Part shown: positions 32,850 to 41,285 of the stretch, in pieces
Position numbering within the stretch: the stretch's first letter is position 1
Layout of the letters: every line of letters starts with the position of its first letter
DNA from: Nonomuraea gerenzanensis
Lineage (GTDB): Bacteria; Actinomycetota; Actinomycetes; Streptosporangiales; Streptosporangiaceae
DNA: 64,000 nt
NCBI RefSeq assembly: GCF_020215645.1
Contig: NZ_CP084058.1
Location: forward strand, 9,734,001-9,798,000
Reading direction: 5' to 3'
The notes under the pieces: model-generated
The model's database searches: none
What the model was told of the DNA's origin: nothing
The model's input: the letters and a program-made list of their open reading frames with translations, nothing else
Position numbers and translations under genes: made by a program

Positions 32850-33893
32850 ATGACCATTTCCGAACAGGCGGCCGGACGCCGCCAGGACTACGACGGCACC
32901 TCGCCCTTCCCCGGGGCCGAGGAGCACGTCCCGGCCGGCCGGCTCCAGGCGGGGCTGACCGCGGCGATCGTGATCGTGCCGATCGTCGCGCTCGGCGTCG
33001 CGATCTCCCTGTCGTGGGGGCGCGGGTTCACGCTCACCGATCTGCTGCTGGCCGCGATCCTGTACGTGCTGACCGGCCTGGGCGTGACGGTCGGCTTCCA
33101 CCGGCTGCTCACCCACGCCTCGTTCACCGCGCGGCCGTGGCTGCGCGTGGCGCTGGCCGTCGCCGGCTCGATGGGCTTCCAGGGGAACGTGATCGACTGG
33201 GTGGCGGTGCACCGCCGCCATCACGCGTTCACCGACCGGCCGGGCGACCCGCACTCCCCCTACCGGTACGGCACCGGCCTGCGCGGCCAGTTGCGCGGCC
33301 TCGCCCACGCCCACCTCGGCTGGCTGTTCACCGACGACCGGACCCCCGCCGAGCGCTACGCCCCCGACCTGCTGGCCGACCCGGCCATGGCGCGCGTCGC
33401 CCGGGCCTTCCCCGCGCTGTGCGCGCTGTCGCTGGCGCTGCCGTTCCTGGCCGGCTGGGCGATCACCGGCACCCTGTACGGCGCGCTGACCGCGTTCCTG
33501 TGGGCCGGGCTGATCCGCGTCGCGCTGCTCCAGCACGTCACCTGGAGCGTCAACTCCCTGTGCCACGTCATCGGCACCAGGCCCTTCAAGACGCGCCGCC
33601 ACGACCGCTCGACGAACCTGTGGCCGCTGGCCCTGCTGTCCTTCGGCGAGAGCTGGCACAACGGTCACCACAGCGAGCCCAGCTGCGCCCGTCACGGCCT
33701 GGATCGGGGGCAGCTCGACCCGTCCGCCGCCGTGATCGGCCTGTTCGAGCGGCTCGGCTGGGCCGGCGACGTGCACTGGCCGGACCAGGAGCGCCTCCAG
33801 CGCCGCCGCGCCGTCCGGCGACGGCAGGCCCGCGCCCCGTCCGCCGGAGCCGATCCTGCCGGTGGCTCACCGGGGCCCGCGCCTGGCTCTTGA
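32850..33893 (+). CDS. Acyl-CoA/fatty acid desaturase
   Basis: 347 residues. The three histidine boxes of membrane di-iron desaturases are intact: HRLLTH, HRRHH and HNGHH. Four membrane helices are visible (LTAAIVIVPIVALGVAISL; LLLAAILYVLTGLGVTVGF; ALSLALPFLAGWAITG; ALTAFLWAGLIRVALL). GAAAGAGAA precedes the ATG. It inserts a double bond into acyl chains at the membrane, using oxygen and an electron donor not encoded here. Likely co-transcribed with the zinc finger gene. Confidence 0.93.
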   Translation: MTISEQAAGRRQDYDGTSPFPGAEEHVPAGRLQAGLTAAIVIVPIVALGVAISLSWGRGFTLTDLLLAAILYVLTGLGVTVGFHRLLTHASFTARPWLRVALAVAGSMGFQGNVIDWVAVHRRHHAFTDRPGDPHSPYRYGTGLRGQLRGLAHAHLGWLFTDDRTPAERYAPDLLADPAMARVARAFPALCALSLALPFLAGWAITGTLYGALTAFLWAGLIRVALLQHVTWSVNSLCHVIGTRPFKTRRHDRSTNLWPLALLSFGESWHNGHHSEPSCARHGLDRGQLDPSAAVIGLFERLGWAGDVHWPDQERLQRRRAVRRRQARAPSAGADPAGGSPGPAPGS

Positions 33894-33985
33894 CGCGGGG
33901 GACCTCCGGAGGCCGTGCCTCGCACGTGCGGCTTAGAGTGGAGGGAGCCCGGATCGGCGCCGCCCGGGCGGGAGGGGTGGCGGGC

Positions 33986-34909
33986 GTGGAGTTGCGCCAG
34001 TTGCGCTATTTCGTGACGCTGGCCGAAGAGCTGCACTTCGGCCGGGCGGCCGCGCGCGAGCACATCGTGCAGTCGGCGCTGAGCCAGCAGATCCAGCGGC
34101 TCGAACGCGAGCTGGGCGTGCGGCTGCTGGACCGCAGCACCCACCACGTCGACCTGACCCCGGCGGGCGCGGCCTTCCTCGTCGAGGCCCGCCAGATCCT
34201 CGACCACGTGGGCCGGGCCAGGCAGACGGCACGCAACGCCGCCGCCTCCGTGCCCACGCTGCGGGCCGGCATCATCGACGCCGGCTACGACACCATGCCG
34301 CAGATCCTGCGCGAGCTGCAGCGCACCCGTCCGGACATCACGATCCACCAGGTCGAGGCGGGCACCCCCGAGCAGTACCGGCAGCTGGCCGACGGCCGCC
34401 TGGACATCGCCATCGGGCCCGACTCGCAGGCTCCGCCCGGGGTGGCCGCCAGGCTGGTCAGGCTCGATCCGCTCGGCGTGCTGGTGCCCGACGAGCACCG
34501 CTTCGCCGGGCTCGACGGCGTGCCCGTCGCCGCGCTCGCCGAGGAGCCGCTGCTGCTCGGAGAGGAGTCGCAGACGCCGGAGCTCAACGAGTTCGTCGTC
34601 ATGCTGTGCCGCTCGGCCGGGTTCGCGCCCACCGTGTACGAGGGCACCGTGCAGAGCAGCCGCGCCGCCGCCGACCTCGTCCTGCAGCGTCGCTGCGTCC
34701 ACTGCGTGCCCTCCTCCTTCCGCACCTCCAACCGGCCGGGCACCACCTGGCGCCCGCTGGTCGGGCTCGCCACGCGCTTCCCGTGGTCGCTGCTGTGGCA
34801 CCAGGACAACCCCTCGCCGCACGTCGCCGCCGTCATCGACAGCGCCGGGGAGCTGGCCGAGCGGCTCGGCTGGCTGCAACCCCGCAGCCCCGCCAAGTCC
34901 ACGGGCTGA
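33986..34909 (+). CDS. LysR family transcription regulator
   Basis: 307 residues from GTG 33986, with GGAGG about 10 bases upstream. The HTH is LRQLRYFVTLAEELHFGRAAAREHIVQSALSQQ split across the first 35 residues, followed by the linker helix and an effector-binding domain (GIIDAGYDTMPQILRELQ; GRLDIAIGP; PLGVLVPDEHRF). Same strand as the desaturase 92 bp upstream, and convergent with the carbonic anhydrase gene. Target genes are not evident. Confidence 0.92.
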   Translation: MELRQLRYFVTLAEELHFGRAAAREHIVQSALSQQIQRLERELGVRLLDRSTHHVDLTPAGAAFLVEARQILDHVGRARQTARNAAASVPTLRAGIIDAGYDTMPQILRELQRTRPDITIHQVEAGTPEQYRQLADGRLDIAIGPDSQAPPGVAARLVRLDPLGVLVPDEHRFAGLDGVPVAALAEEPLLLGEESQTPELNEFVVMLCRSAGFAPTVYEGTVQSSRAAADLVLQRRCVHCVPSSFRTSNRPGTTWRPLVGLATRFPWSLLWHQDNPSPHVAAVIDSAGELAERLGWLQPRSPAKSTG

Positions 34910-34930
34910 GCTGCCGCACACGCCCGGGTC

Positions 34931-35647
34931 TCAGGCCGGTGCGCCGTTGAGGATCTCGACCTTGCCGCTGTCCAGCGAGTAGTACGCGCTCACCACGGCC
35001 AGCGCCCCCCTGGCCACCAGCGGAGCCAGGTCCCGGTTGCCGCGCAGCGCGTCCGCGGTCAGCTTCACCTGGGCCCTGGCCATCGTCTCGGCGGGGTCGG
35101 CCGGGTCGTCGCGGACGGCCTGCTCGTACGCCGGGCGCAGCGCCTCCACGATCGCCTGGAGGTTGCCCGGCAGCGGCTCGCCCGCCCGCAGGGCCCGGTG
35201 CGCGGCGGCGATCGCGCCGCACCGCTGGTGTCCGAGCACCACGATCAGCGGGGTGCCGCTGGTCATCGGCCCGTACTCGACCGATCCGGTGATCACCGGC
35301 CCGACGGCAGTCCCGCCGCTGCGCATGACGTAGAGATCGCCCAGCCCGGTGTCGAAGACCAGCTCGGGCGGCACCCGGGAGTCGATGCACGACAGCACCG
35401 CGCCATAGGGCTGCTGGCTGGTGGCCAGCAGTTGCCTTCGGGTCGGGTCGCGGTCGGGGTGGTGGAGCGTGTTGCTCACCCAGCGTCCGTTGCCCTGCAT
35501 CAGCCGGTCGTAGGCGGCCTTCGGGGTGCTGGGTGCCGGCTGGCGCGGCTGCTCGGCGCCGGCCGACGAGCAGCCGAGCAGGCAGGACGCTGTCAGCGAC
35601 ACGGTTCCCGCGAGCAGCGTCCGCCGCCCTGGGCCATCAGCCTGCAT
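34931..35647 (-). CDS. Exported beta-class carbonic anhydrase (lipoprotein)
   Basis: 238 residues. The N-terminus GPGRRTLLAGTVSLTASCLLGC combines a twin-arginine motif with a lipobox (Cys26), so the enzyme is probably a Tat-exported lipoprotein. Zinc-site residues are visible: SCIDSR (Cys87, Asp89, Arg91) and GHQRC (His140, Cys143). It interconverts carbon dioxide and bicarbonate outside the membrane. GGAG lies 9 bases before the ATG. Beta enzymes of actinomycetes are often cytoplasmic, so the location is notable. Confidence 0.9.
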   Translation of the reverse strand: MQADGPGRRTLLAGTVSLTASCLLGCSSAGAEQPRQPAPSTPKAAYDRLMQGNGRWVSNTLHHPDRDPTRRQLLATSQQPYGAVLSCIDSRVPPELVFDTGLGDLYVMRSGGTAVGPVITGSVEYGPMTSGTPLIVVLGHQRCGAIAAAHRALRAGEPLPGNLQAIVEALRPAYEQAVRDDPADPAETMARAQVKLTADALRGNRDLAPLVARGALAVVSAYYSLDSGKVEILNGAPA

Positions 35648-35715
35648 GCTCACGTCTCCAGATTCGAAGGAATGCGAAGCGTAAGAGTAACGTGACGGTG
35701 AGTGTTCAGTAAGGG

Positions 35716-35737
35716 GTAATTGCTGATATCGAATTAC
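35716..35737. promoter_or_regulatory. Putative TetR operator at the tetR promoter
   Basis: GTAATT, 10 bases, AATTAC: perfect arms in a strikingly AT-rich stretch 17 bp before the tetR start. It overlaps the expected promoter, suggesting autorepression. Confidence 0.6.
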
Positions 35738-35753
35738 TGTTATCATTGATTCC

Positions 35754-36449
35754 ATGGCCGATCGGGAAGAGGTTCGCCGGCGCATCATCGACGCCACGAC
35801 CGAGCTGCTGCGCAGCAAGGGCCGCGACGGCGTGACGACGCGCACGGTCAGCGCGGCGGCCGGCGTGCAGGCCCCCACCCTCTACCGCCTGTTCACCGAC
35901 ATGAACGGGCTGCTCGAAGCGGTCGCGGCCGACGGCTTCGCGCGCTACCTGGCACGCAAGCACAGTCAGCGGCTCTCCGACGACCCCGTGAACGACCTGC
36001 GCCGCGGCTGGGACATCCACGTCGGCTTCGGCCTCGAGCACCCGGAGCAGTATCTGCTCATGTACGGCCAGCCCGTTCCCGGTGCCCGCAGGCGCACCGC
36101 CGAGCAGGCGATGGAGCGGCTCCGCGTGCTGGTGGAGCGGATCGCCGTCGCGGGCCGGCTCTCCGTCGGCGTCGAGGCGGCCATGGGCATGGTGCACGCG
36201 GCGGGCGTCGGCCTCACGCTCAACCTCATCGGCACCCCTCCCGAGGAGCGCGATCCGGCCCTGCCCGACCGGCTGCGCGAAGCCGTGCTCACGGCGATCA
36301 CCTCGGACGTTCCTGACGGCGCGCCGAGCGTCGCGCAGCGGGCCGTCAGCCTGAAGGCGGTGCTCGGCGAGCTGCCCGGCCTCTACACGCCGGGCGAGCG
36401 GGCGCTACTGGACGAGCTGCTCGACCGTGCCGCGGACCACGGCGGCTAG
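35754..36449 (+). CDS. TetR family transcription regulator
   Basis: 231 residues. Residues 9-55 form the TetR HTH (IIDATTELLRSKGRDGVTTRTVSAAAGVQAPTLYRLF in continuous order). The C-terminal ligand domain is unassigned. It is convergent with the aldehyde oxidoreductase operon, sharing the bases CTAG with paoC's stop, and AT-rich inverted repeats with similar ATGATAAC/ATGATTAC words occur at its own promoter and upstream of paoA. I infer that it controls that operon. Confidence 0.9.
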   Translation: MADREEVRRRIIDATTELLRSKGRDGVTTRTVSAAAGVQAPTLYRLFTDMNGLLEAVAADGFARYLARKHSQRLSDDPVNDLRRGWDIHVGFGLEHPEQYLLMYGQPVPGARRRTAEQAMERLRVLVERIAVAGRLSVGVEAAMGMVHAAGVGLTLNLIGTPPEERDPALPDRLREAVLTAITSDVPDGAPSVAQRAVSLKAVLGELPGLYTPGERALLDELLDRAADHGG

Positions 36450-38614
36450 AGCAGCTTGTCCCGCGTGAAGGGCACATCCCTGAGGCGGCGGCCGACGGCG
36501 TGGTGAATGGCGTTGCCGATGGCCGCGGGCACCCCGGTGCCCGGCGTCTCGCCGAAGCCGCGGACCCCGAGCAGCCTGTCGTCCGGGGCCGGGTCCGGGT
36601 CCACGAACAGCGCCTCCACCGCCGGAGTGTCGGCGCAGACCGGCACCAGGTAGGTGGACAGGTTGGGGTTGACGACCCGGGCCGTGTGCGGGTCCACCAC
36701 GGTGTGCTCCATCAGCGCGAAGCCGATCCCCCACGTCACGCCGCCGATGACCTGCCCGCGCGCGGTCCGGCGGTTGAGCACCCGGCCCAGGTCGTGCGCG
36801 GTCACCACCCGGGTCACGCGCACGCTGCCCAGCCGCGGCTGGATCCGCACCTCCACGAACACCGCGCCGAACGAGTGCCCGGCCGTGTTGTCCTGGCTCC
36901 CGGTCGTCTCGACGGAGTCGCCGTGACGGGTCATGACGTCGCGGTAGGTGTCCGCGCGGCCGCCGGGGGCGAGCAGGCGGCCGTCCTCGGTGACGACCTC
37001 CTCGGCGGGCACGCCGTGCAGCGGGGAGCGCGGGTCGGCGACGGCGAGCGCGATCACGGCGTCCCGCGCGCGCCGCGCCGCGTCGGCCGCCGGGCCTGCC
37101 ACGCTGGGCATCGTGGACGACCCCGCCGACACGGCCGCGTCCGGGTAGGCGGTGTCGCCCAGCAGCGTGGTGACGTGGCCGAGCGGCAGGCCGAGCCCTT
37201 CGGCGACGACCTGGCTGAGCACGGTGTAGGTGCCGGTGCCGATCTCCTGCGAGGCCACCCGCAGGGTCGCCCGCCCGTCGGCGTCGATCGTGAGCCGGGT
37301 CCGGGAGGAGATGAAGCCGTAGGTGTGGGTCTCGGTGGCCATGCCCCAGCCGACGTACTCGTCGCCGTCCCTGGTCGTGCCCGGCTTGGGGGCCCGCCGG
37401 GCCCAGCCGAACGCCTCGGCCGCGGCCCGGTAGCACTCCAGCAGCCGCTTGCCCGCGTAGGGCCGGCCGGTCTGCTGGTCGATCGCGGTGTGGTTGCGGA
37501 TGCGGAGCTCCACCGGGTCGATGCCGAGCTCGTGGCTCAGCTCGTCCATGGCGGTCTCCAGGCCGAAGTGCGCGGTCGTCTCCGGTGAGCGCATGTAGCT
37601 GGAGGTCGGCAGGTCGAGCCGGACGCCGAGCTGCCGTACGTGCACGTTCGGGCAGGCGTACAGGCGGTAGGCGGAGTCGCTGCCGTTGTAGACGGCCTCG
37701 TCCGTGCGGGTCACCTGCGCCGTCGAGGTGCCGGCGATGGCGGTCAGCACGCCCTGCCGGGTGGCGCCGAGCCGGAGGTGGTGGCGGTACTCGGCGCGGT
37801 GGCCGTTGGAGGTGTACATCTGGGCGCGCGACAGCACCAGCTTCACCGGCCGGCCGGCGAGCTGCGCCGCCGCCGCGGTGAGCAGCGTGTGCGGATAGGT
37901 GGGGCCCTTGGCGCCGAACCCGCCGCCCAGGTAGGGCGAGACGACCCTGACGCTGTCCCGTTCCTTGCCGAACGCGAACGCCACGGCGTTCCTGGCGAAC
38001 ACCACGCCCTGGGTGCTCTCGTACAGGGTCAGCGTGCCGCCGTCCCAGACGGCGGTGGTGGTGTGCGGCTCGATCGGGTTGTGGTGCTGCATCGGGCTGC
38101 CGTAGGTCTGGTCGACGCGCACCTCGGCCTGGTCGAGTGCCGCGGCGGCGTCGCCGCGGACGAGCTCGTTGGGCCTGTCGCGGAACCTCTCCGGCAGGAA
38201 CGCCTGGTCGAGCGCGTCGGCCAGCCGCGCGACCGGCTCCTCCGCCCGGTAACGCACCCTGACCAGGTTCGCGGCCTCCTGCGCCTGCTCCAGGGTCTGG
38301 GCCAGGACGTAGGCGACCGGCTGCCCGTGGTGGTGCACCCGCGTGTCCTGCATGGGGATGAACCGCCTGTTGAACGGGAAGTCCGGCAGGCGCAGCCGCG
38401 GCATGTCGGCGTGGGTGTAGACCGCGACGACCCCGGGATGCGCCAGCGCCTGCCCGGTGTCGATCTCCAGCACCTCGCCCCTGGCTATGGTGCTCATCAC
38501 CAGGTAGCCGTGGAGCACGCCGGGCACCTCCTGGTCCGCGGCGTACCGGGCCGCGCCGGTGACCTTCGCCCGGCCGTCCACCCGTGCCACGCCCTGCCCG
38601 ACCAGCCCGCTCAT
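36446..38614 (-). CDS. paoC: Molybdopterin-binding subunit of aldehyde oxidoreductase (PaoC-like)
   Basis: 722 residues, xanthine oxidase superfamily large subunit. GQGVARVDGRAKVTGAARYA starts the first domain; GGGFGAKG is the molybdopterin loop, and GVRGFGETPG near the C-terminus contains the catalytic Glu. It binds the molybdenum-cytosine dinucleotide cofactor and oxidises aldehydes or heterocycles. Start overlaps the FAD-subunit stop (ATGA). Together with the two upstream genes it forms a heterotrimer as in Escherichia coli PaoABC. The Tat signal sits only on the PaoA-like subunit, so the complex would be exported folded. Confidence 0.88.
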   Translation of the reverse strand: MSGLVGQGVARVDGRAKVTGAARYAADQEVPGVLHGYLVMSTIARGEVLEIDTGQALAHPGVVAVYTHADMPRLRLPDFPFNRRFIPMQDTRVHHHGQPVAYVLAQTLEQAQEAANLVRVRYRAEEPVARLADALDQAFLPERFRDRPNELVRGDAAAALDQAEVRVDQTYGSPMQHHNPIEPHTTTAVWDGGTLTLYESTQGVVFARNAVAFAFGKERDSVRVVSPYLGGGFGAKGPTYPHTLLTAAAAQLAGRPVKLVLSRAQMYTSNGHRAEYRHHLRLGATRQGVLTAIAGTSTAQVTRTDEAVYNGSDSAYRLYACPNVHVRQLGVRLDLPTSSYMRSPETTAHFGLETAMDELSHELGIDPVELRIRNHTAIDQQTGRPYAGKRLLECYRAAAEAFGWARRAPKPGTTRDGDEYVGWGMATETHTYGFISSRTRLTIDADGRATLRVASQEIGTGTYTVLSQVVAEGLGLPLGHVTTLLGDTAYPDAAVSAGSSTMPSVAGPAADAARRARDAVIALAVADPRSPLHGVPAEEVVTEDGRLLAPGGRADTYRDVMTRHGDSVETTGSQDNTAGHSFGAVFVEVRIQPRLGSVRVTRVVTAHDLGRVLNRRTARGQVIGGVTWGIGFALMEHTVVDPHTARVVNPNLSTYLVPVCADTPAVEALFVDPDPAPDDRLLGVRGFGETPGTGVPAAIGNAIHHAVGRRLRDVPFTRDKLL

Positions 38615-39594
38615 CGCAGCCCTCCCAGCTCGCCCAGGATGCTCGCCAGCGCCCGCTGGACGAGCTCCACCTTGAACCCGTTGCCTTCGTACGCCCGCGC
38701 GTCCCGGACCAGCAACCGCCCCGCCTCGGCGATCGCCTGCCCGGTGAGCGGCCGGCCCCGCAACGCCGCCTCGACGCGGGTGTCCCGCCATGGGCGGGTG
38801 CCCACGCCGCCGAACGCCAGCCGTACGTCCCGCACCACGCGCCCCTTCGTGCGCAGCGCCGCCGCCACCGACACCACCGCGAACTCGAACGTGGCCCGGT
38901 CGCGCAGCTTCAGGTAGCGCGACTCGGCGGCCAGGGCGGTGCGCGGCACGTCCACCCCGGTGATCAGCTCGCCCGGGCGCATCGCTGTCTCCCGGTCCGG
39001 GGTGGAGCCGGGCAGGAGGTAGAGATCGGTGATGGGGACGGCGCGCTCGCCGGCGGGGCCGAGCAGGTGCACGGTGGCGTCCAGGGCTGTCAGCGCCACC
39101 GCCAGGTCCGACGGGTGCGTGGCGATGCAGTGGTCGCTGCCGCCGAGGATCGCGTGCCCCCGGTTCTGCCCGGTGATCGCCGGGCAGCCGCTGCCCGGGG
39201 TCCGCTTGTTGCAGGGTGCGGCGGAGTCACGGAAATATCCGCACCTGGTGCGTTGCAGCAGATTTCCGCCGATCGAGGCCATGTTGCGGACCTGCGGGGA
39301 CGCCGAGGCGAGCAGCGCCTGCGCCAGCACGGGGAACTCCCGCCGCACCCCGGGGTGCTCGGCGACCTGGCGCATCCGGGCGGCCCCGCCGATCCGCAGC
39401 CGCCTGGGGTCGACGGCGATGCCGCCGAGGCCGAGCCGGTTGACGTCCACGAGGTGGTCGTGGGTCTGCGCGCCGTCGCGCATCAGGTTCAGCAGGTCCG
39501 TGCCGCCGGCCACGTACGCCGAGCCGGGGGTGTTCGCGGCGGCCCGCACCGCTTCGGCCGGATCGCCCGCGACCGTGTAACCGAAGGCTCTCAC
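38611..39594 (-). CDS. paoB: FAD-binding subunit of aldehyde oxidoreductase (PaoB-like)
   Basis: 327 residues, starting with a GTG that overlaps the PaoA-like stop (GTGA). YVAGGTDLLNLMRDG is the FAD pyrophosphate-binding loop and ASIGGNLLQRTRCGYFRD the second FAD motif. Four cysteines (RTRCGYF, APCNKR, GSGCP, DHC) match the extra [4Fe-4S] insertion of PaoB rather than plain xanthine dehydrogenase. It passes electrons from the iron-sulphur centres to FAD. Confidence 0.88.
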   Translation of the reverse strand: MRAFGYTVAGDPAEAVRAAANTPGSAYVAGGTDLLNLMRDGAQTHDHLVDVNRLGLGGIAVDPRRLRIGGAARMRQVAEHPGVRREFPVLAQALLASASPQVRNMASIGGNLLQRTRCGYFRDSAAPCNKRTPGSGCPAITGQNRGHAILGGSDHCIATHPSDLAVALTALDATVHLLGPAGERAVPITDLYLLPGSTPDRETAMRPGELITGVDVPRTALAAESRYLKLRDRATFEFAVVSVAAALRTKGRVVRDVRLAFGGVGTRPWRDTRVEAALRGRPLTGQAIAEAGRLLVRDARAYEGNGFKVELVQRALASILGELGGLR

Positions 39595-40238
39595 CGCCGC
39601 ACCTCCTTCGCGGCGTCGGCGACGGCGGCGACGATGTTCTGGTACGCCGCGCACCGGCACAGGTTCCCGCTCATCCACTCGCGGATCTCCGCCTCGGAGC
39701 CCGCGTGCCCTTCGCCGATGCAGGCCACGGCGGACATGATCTGGCCGGGAGTGCACGCCCCGCACTGGAAGGCGTCGTGCCGGATGAACGCCTCCTGCAC
39801 CGGATGCAGCTCCTCGCCCCGCGCCAGCCCCTCCACCGTGGTGACCTCGGCACCCTGCCGCATCACCGCCAGCGTCAGGCACGACTTGACGCGCTCGCCG
39901 TCCACCAGCACCGTGCACGCCCCGCACTCGCCCCGGTCACAGCCCTTCTTGGTGCCGGTCAGGCCGAGCCGCTCCCGTAACGTGTCCAGCAGCGTCACTC
40001 TCGGCTCCAGGACGACCTTGCGCGGCTGCCCGTTGACCGTCATGGCGACCTCCACCGACGCCCCGGGGGCGACGGTGTACGCCTGAGCCGCGGCGGCCGG
40101 GGCGGCGGCGCCCGTCCCCGCCACGGCCGAGCCCGCCGCCGTCGCCGCGATGGCCTTGAGCACCGTACGGCGGGTGTGCCCCGGCGGGTCCGGCGGCACC
40201 TCCGGCTCGGAGATGAATCTGCTGCCGTCGTCGATCAT
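39591..40238 (-). CDS. paoA: [2Fe-2S] subunit of aldehyde oxidoreductase with Tat signal (PaoA-like)
   Basis: 215 residues. RRTVLKAIAATAAGSAV is a Tat signal. KKGCDRGECGACTVL binds the plant-type [2Fe-2S] cluster, and FQCGACTPGQ with GNLCRCAAYQN binds the second. Length and wording match Escherichia coli PaoA closely. First gene of the operon; a GATAAC/GTTATC palindrome lies about 100 bp upstream. Molybdenum cofactor maturation genes are not in the window. Confidence 0.9.
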   Translation of the reverse strand: MIDDGSRFISEPEVPPDPPGHTRRTVLKAIAATAAGSAVAGTGAAAPAAAAQAYTVAPGASVEVAMTVNGQPRKVVLEPRVTLLDTLRERLGLTGTKKGCDRGECGACTVLVDGERVKSCLTLAVMRQGAEVTTVEGLARGEELHPVQEAFIRHDAFQCGACTPGQIMSAVACIGEGHAGSEAEIREWMSGNLCRCAAYQNIVAAVADAAKEVRR

Positions 40239-40338
40239 CGTGCTCCCTTCCGTACGGAGCGGCTCCGCGGCGAACGAGACCTCGCGGATCTAGCGACGGC
40301 AGCAGTATTTCGTTAGCAATGATTACAAGTCAACTGAC

Positions 40339-40358
40339 GATAACGAAAAAGTGTTATC
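40339..40358. promoter_or_regulatory. Putative TetR operator upstream of paoA
   Basis: GATAAC, 8 bases, GTTATC. It lies in an AT-rich stretch between the phosphotransferase stop and the paoABC start. ATGATTAC just beside it resembles the ATGATAAC word in the tetR promoter. Confidence 0.5.
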
Positions 40359-40363
40359 TGCGC

Positions 40364-41248
40364 TCACCGATGCGCGAGCCGTGCCAGGGTGCGCCTGCCC
40401 AGCCGGCTCATCGGCGGGTTGCTCTCGGCGTAGTACCAGACCAGCCCCATCGCCTGCTGGAACGCCCACGCCCGGCCCCGTTCCCACTCCAGGTCGTCGC
40501 TGCCCAGCTCCCGCCTGAGCACCGCGCGCGGGCCGCTCTCCAGCAGGTGCCAGGCGCTCACCAGGTCCAGCGCGGGATCGGCCGCCTGAAAACCGCCGGC
40601 GTCGAGCACCCCGGCGAGCCGGCCGTCGCGCACCAGCACGTTGCCGGGGATCAGATCGCCGTGCACCATGACGTCGGGCGCCTGGCGCGGCAGCTCGCGC
40701 AGCCTGGCCCACAGCCTGCGCAGCGCGGGCACGTCCAGCAGCTCCTCGCTGCGCTCGAAGCAGGTCTCCAGCCATCCGTCATGCGTACGCAGCTCGCCGC
40801 CCCTGCCCTGCCCGGCGAAGGTACGCCCGCGCGTGTCGATCGCCCGCAGGTCGTGGATCAGCTCGGCCAGGTCGCCCGCGAACGCCTCGGAGCCGCCCGG
40901 GTCCTCCTCGGCGGCCACCGTGCCCGGCACCCAGGTCTGCACCGACCACGGCAGCGGGTAGCCGGCGCCCGGCTCCCCGATCGCGACGGGCTCGGGTGCG
41001 GGGAACCTGATGTGCGCCGCCAGCTCGCCGGCCGCCTCCGCCTCGCTTTCCAGCAGGCGGCGGACCTGCTCCGGATCCCCCGGCTGCAGCGGGAACCGGG
41101 CGGCGAGCCGGTCGCCGATGCGGAAGATGGCGTTGACGGTGCCGTCACCGGCGACGGCCTCGACGGGCAGGGCACGCCACTGCGGGAACTGCCGGCCCAC
41201 GAGCAGGCGGGCCTGCGCGGCGGACACGGTGAGCTGGTCGGCGTGCAT
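40364..41248 (-). CDS. Aminoglycoside phosphotransferase (APH) family protein
   Basis: 294 residues from ATG 41248 (MHADQLTV), the usual family N-terminus. Kinase motifs: VNAIFRIG (Gly-rich strand), DVMVHGDLIPGNVLV (catalytic loop) and VLDAGGF (metal-binding Asp). It may phosphorylate an aminoglycoside, macrolide or a metabolite; resistance cannot be assumed. A perfect GGAGGT (41276-41283) is too far from this ATG and too close to an in-frame GTG at 41275, but is well spaced for an in-frame ATC at about 41266, so the start is uncertain. Confidence 0.85.
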   Translation of the reverse strand: MHADQLTVSAAQARLLVGRQFPQWRALPVEAVAGDGTVNAIFRIGDRLAARFPLQPGDPEQVRRLLESEAEAAGELAAHIRFPAPEPVAIGEPGAGYPLPWSVQTWVPGTVAAEEDPGGSEAFAGDLAELIHDLRAIDTRGRTFAGQGRGGELRTHDGWLETCFERSEELLDVPALRRLWARLRELPRQAPDVMVHGDLIPGNVLVRDGRLAGVLDAGGFQAADPALDLVSAWHLLESGPRAVLRRELGSDDLEWERGRAWAFQQAMGLVWYYAESNPPMSRLGRRTLARLAHR

Positions 41249-41285
41249 CTTCTGTTGTGGCGAGATGTCGGTCACCTCCGGTCGG

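Noticed and set aside
36500..37588. Plus-strand frame opposite paoC
   Set aside because: Shadow of a well-conserved molybdopterin subunit; no ribosome site and no recognisable motifs.
40364..41248. Annotation as an antibiotic-resistance gene
   Set aside because: The APH fold is shared with many metabolic kinases; nothing in the sequence or neighbourhood identifies an aminoglycoside substrate.
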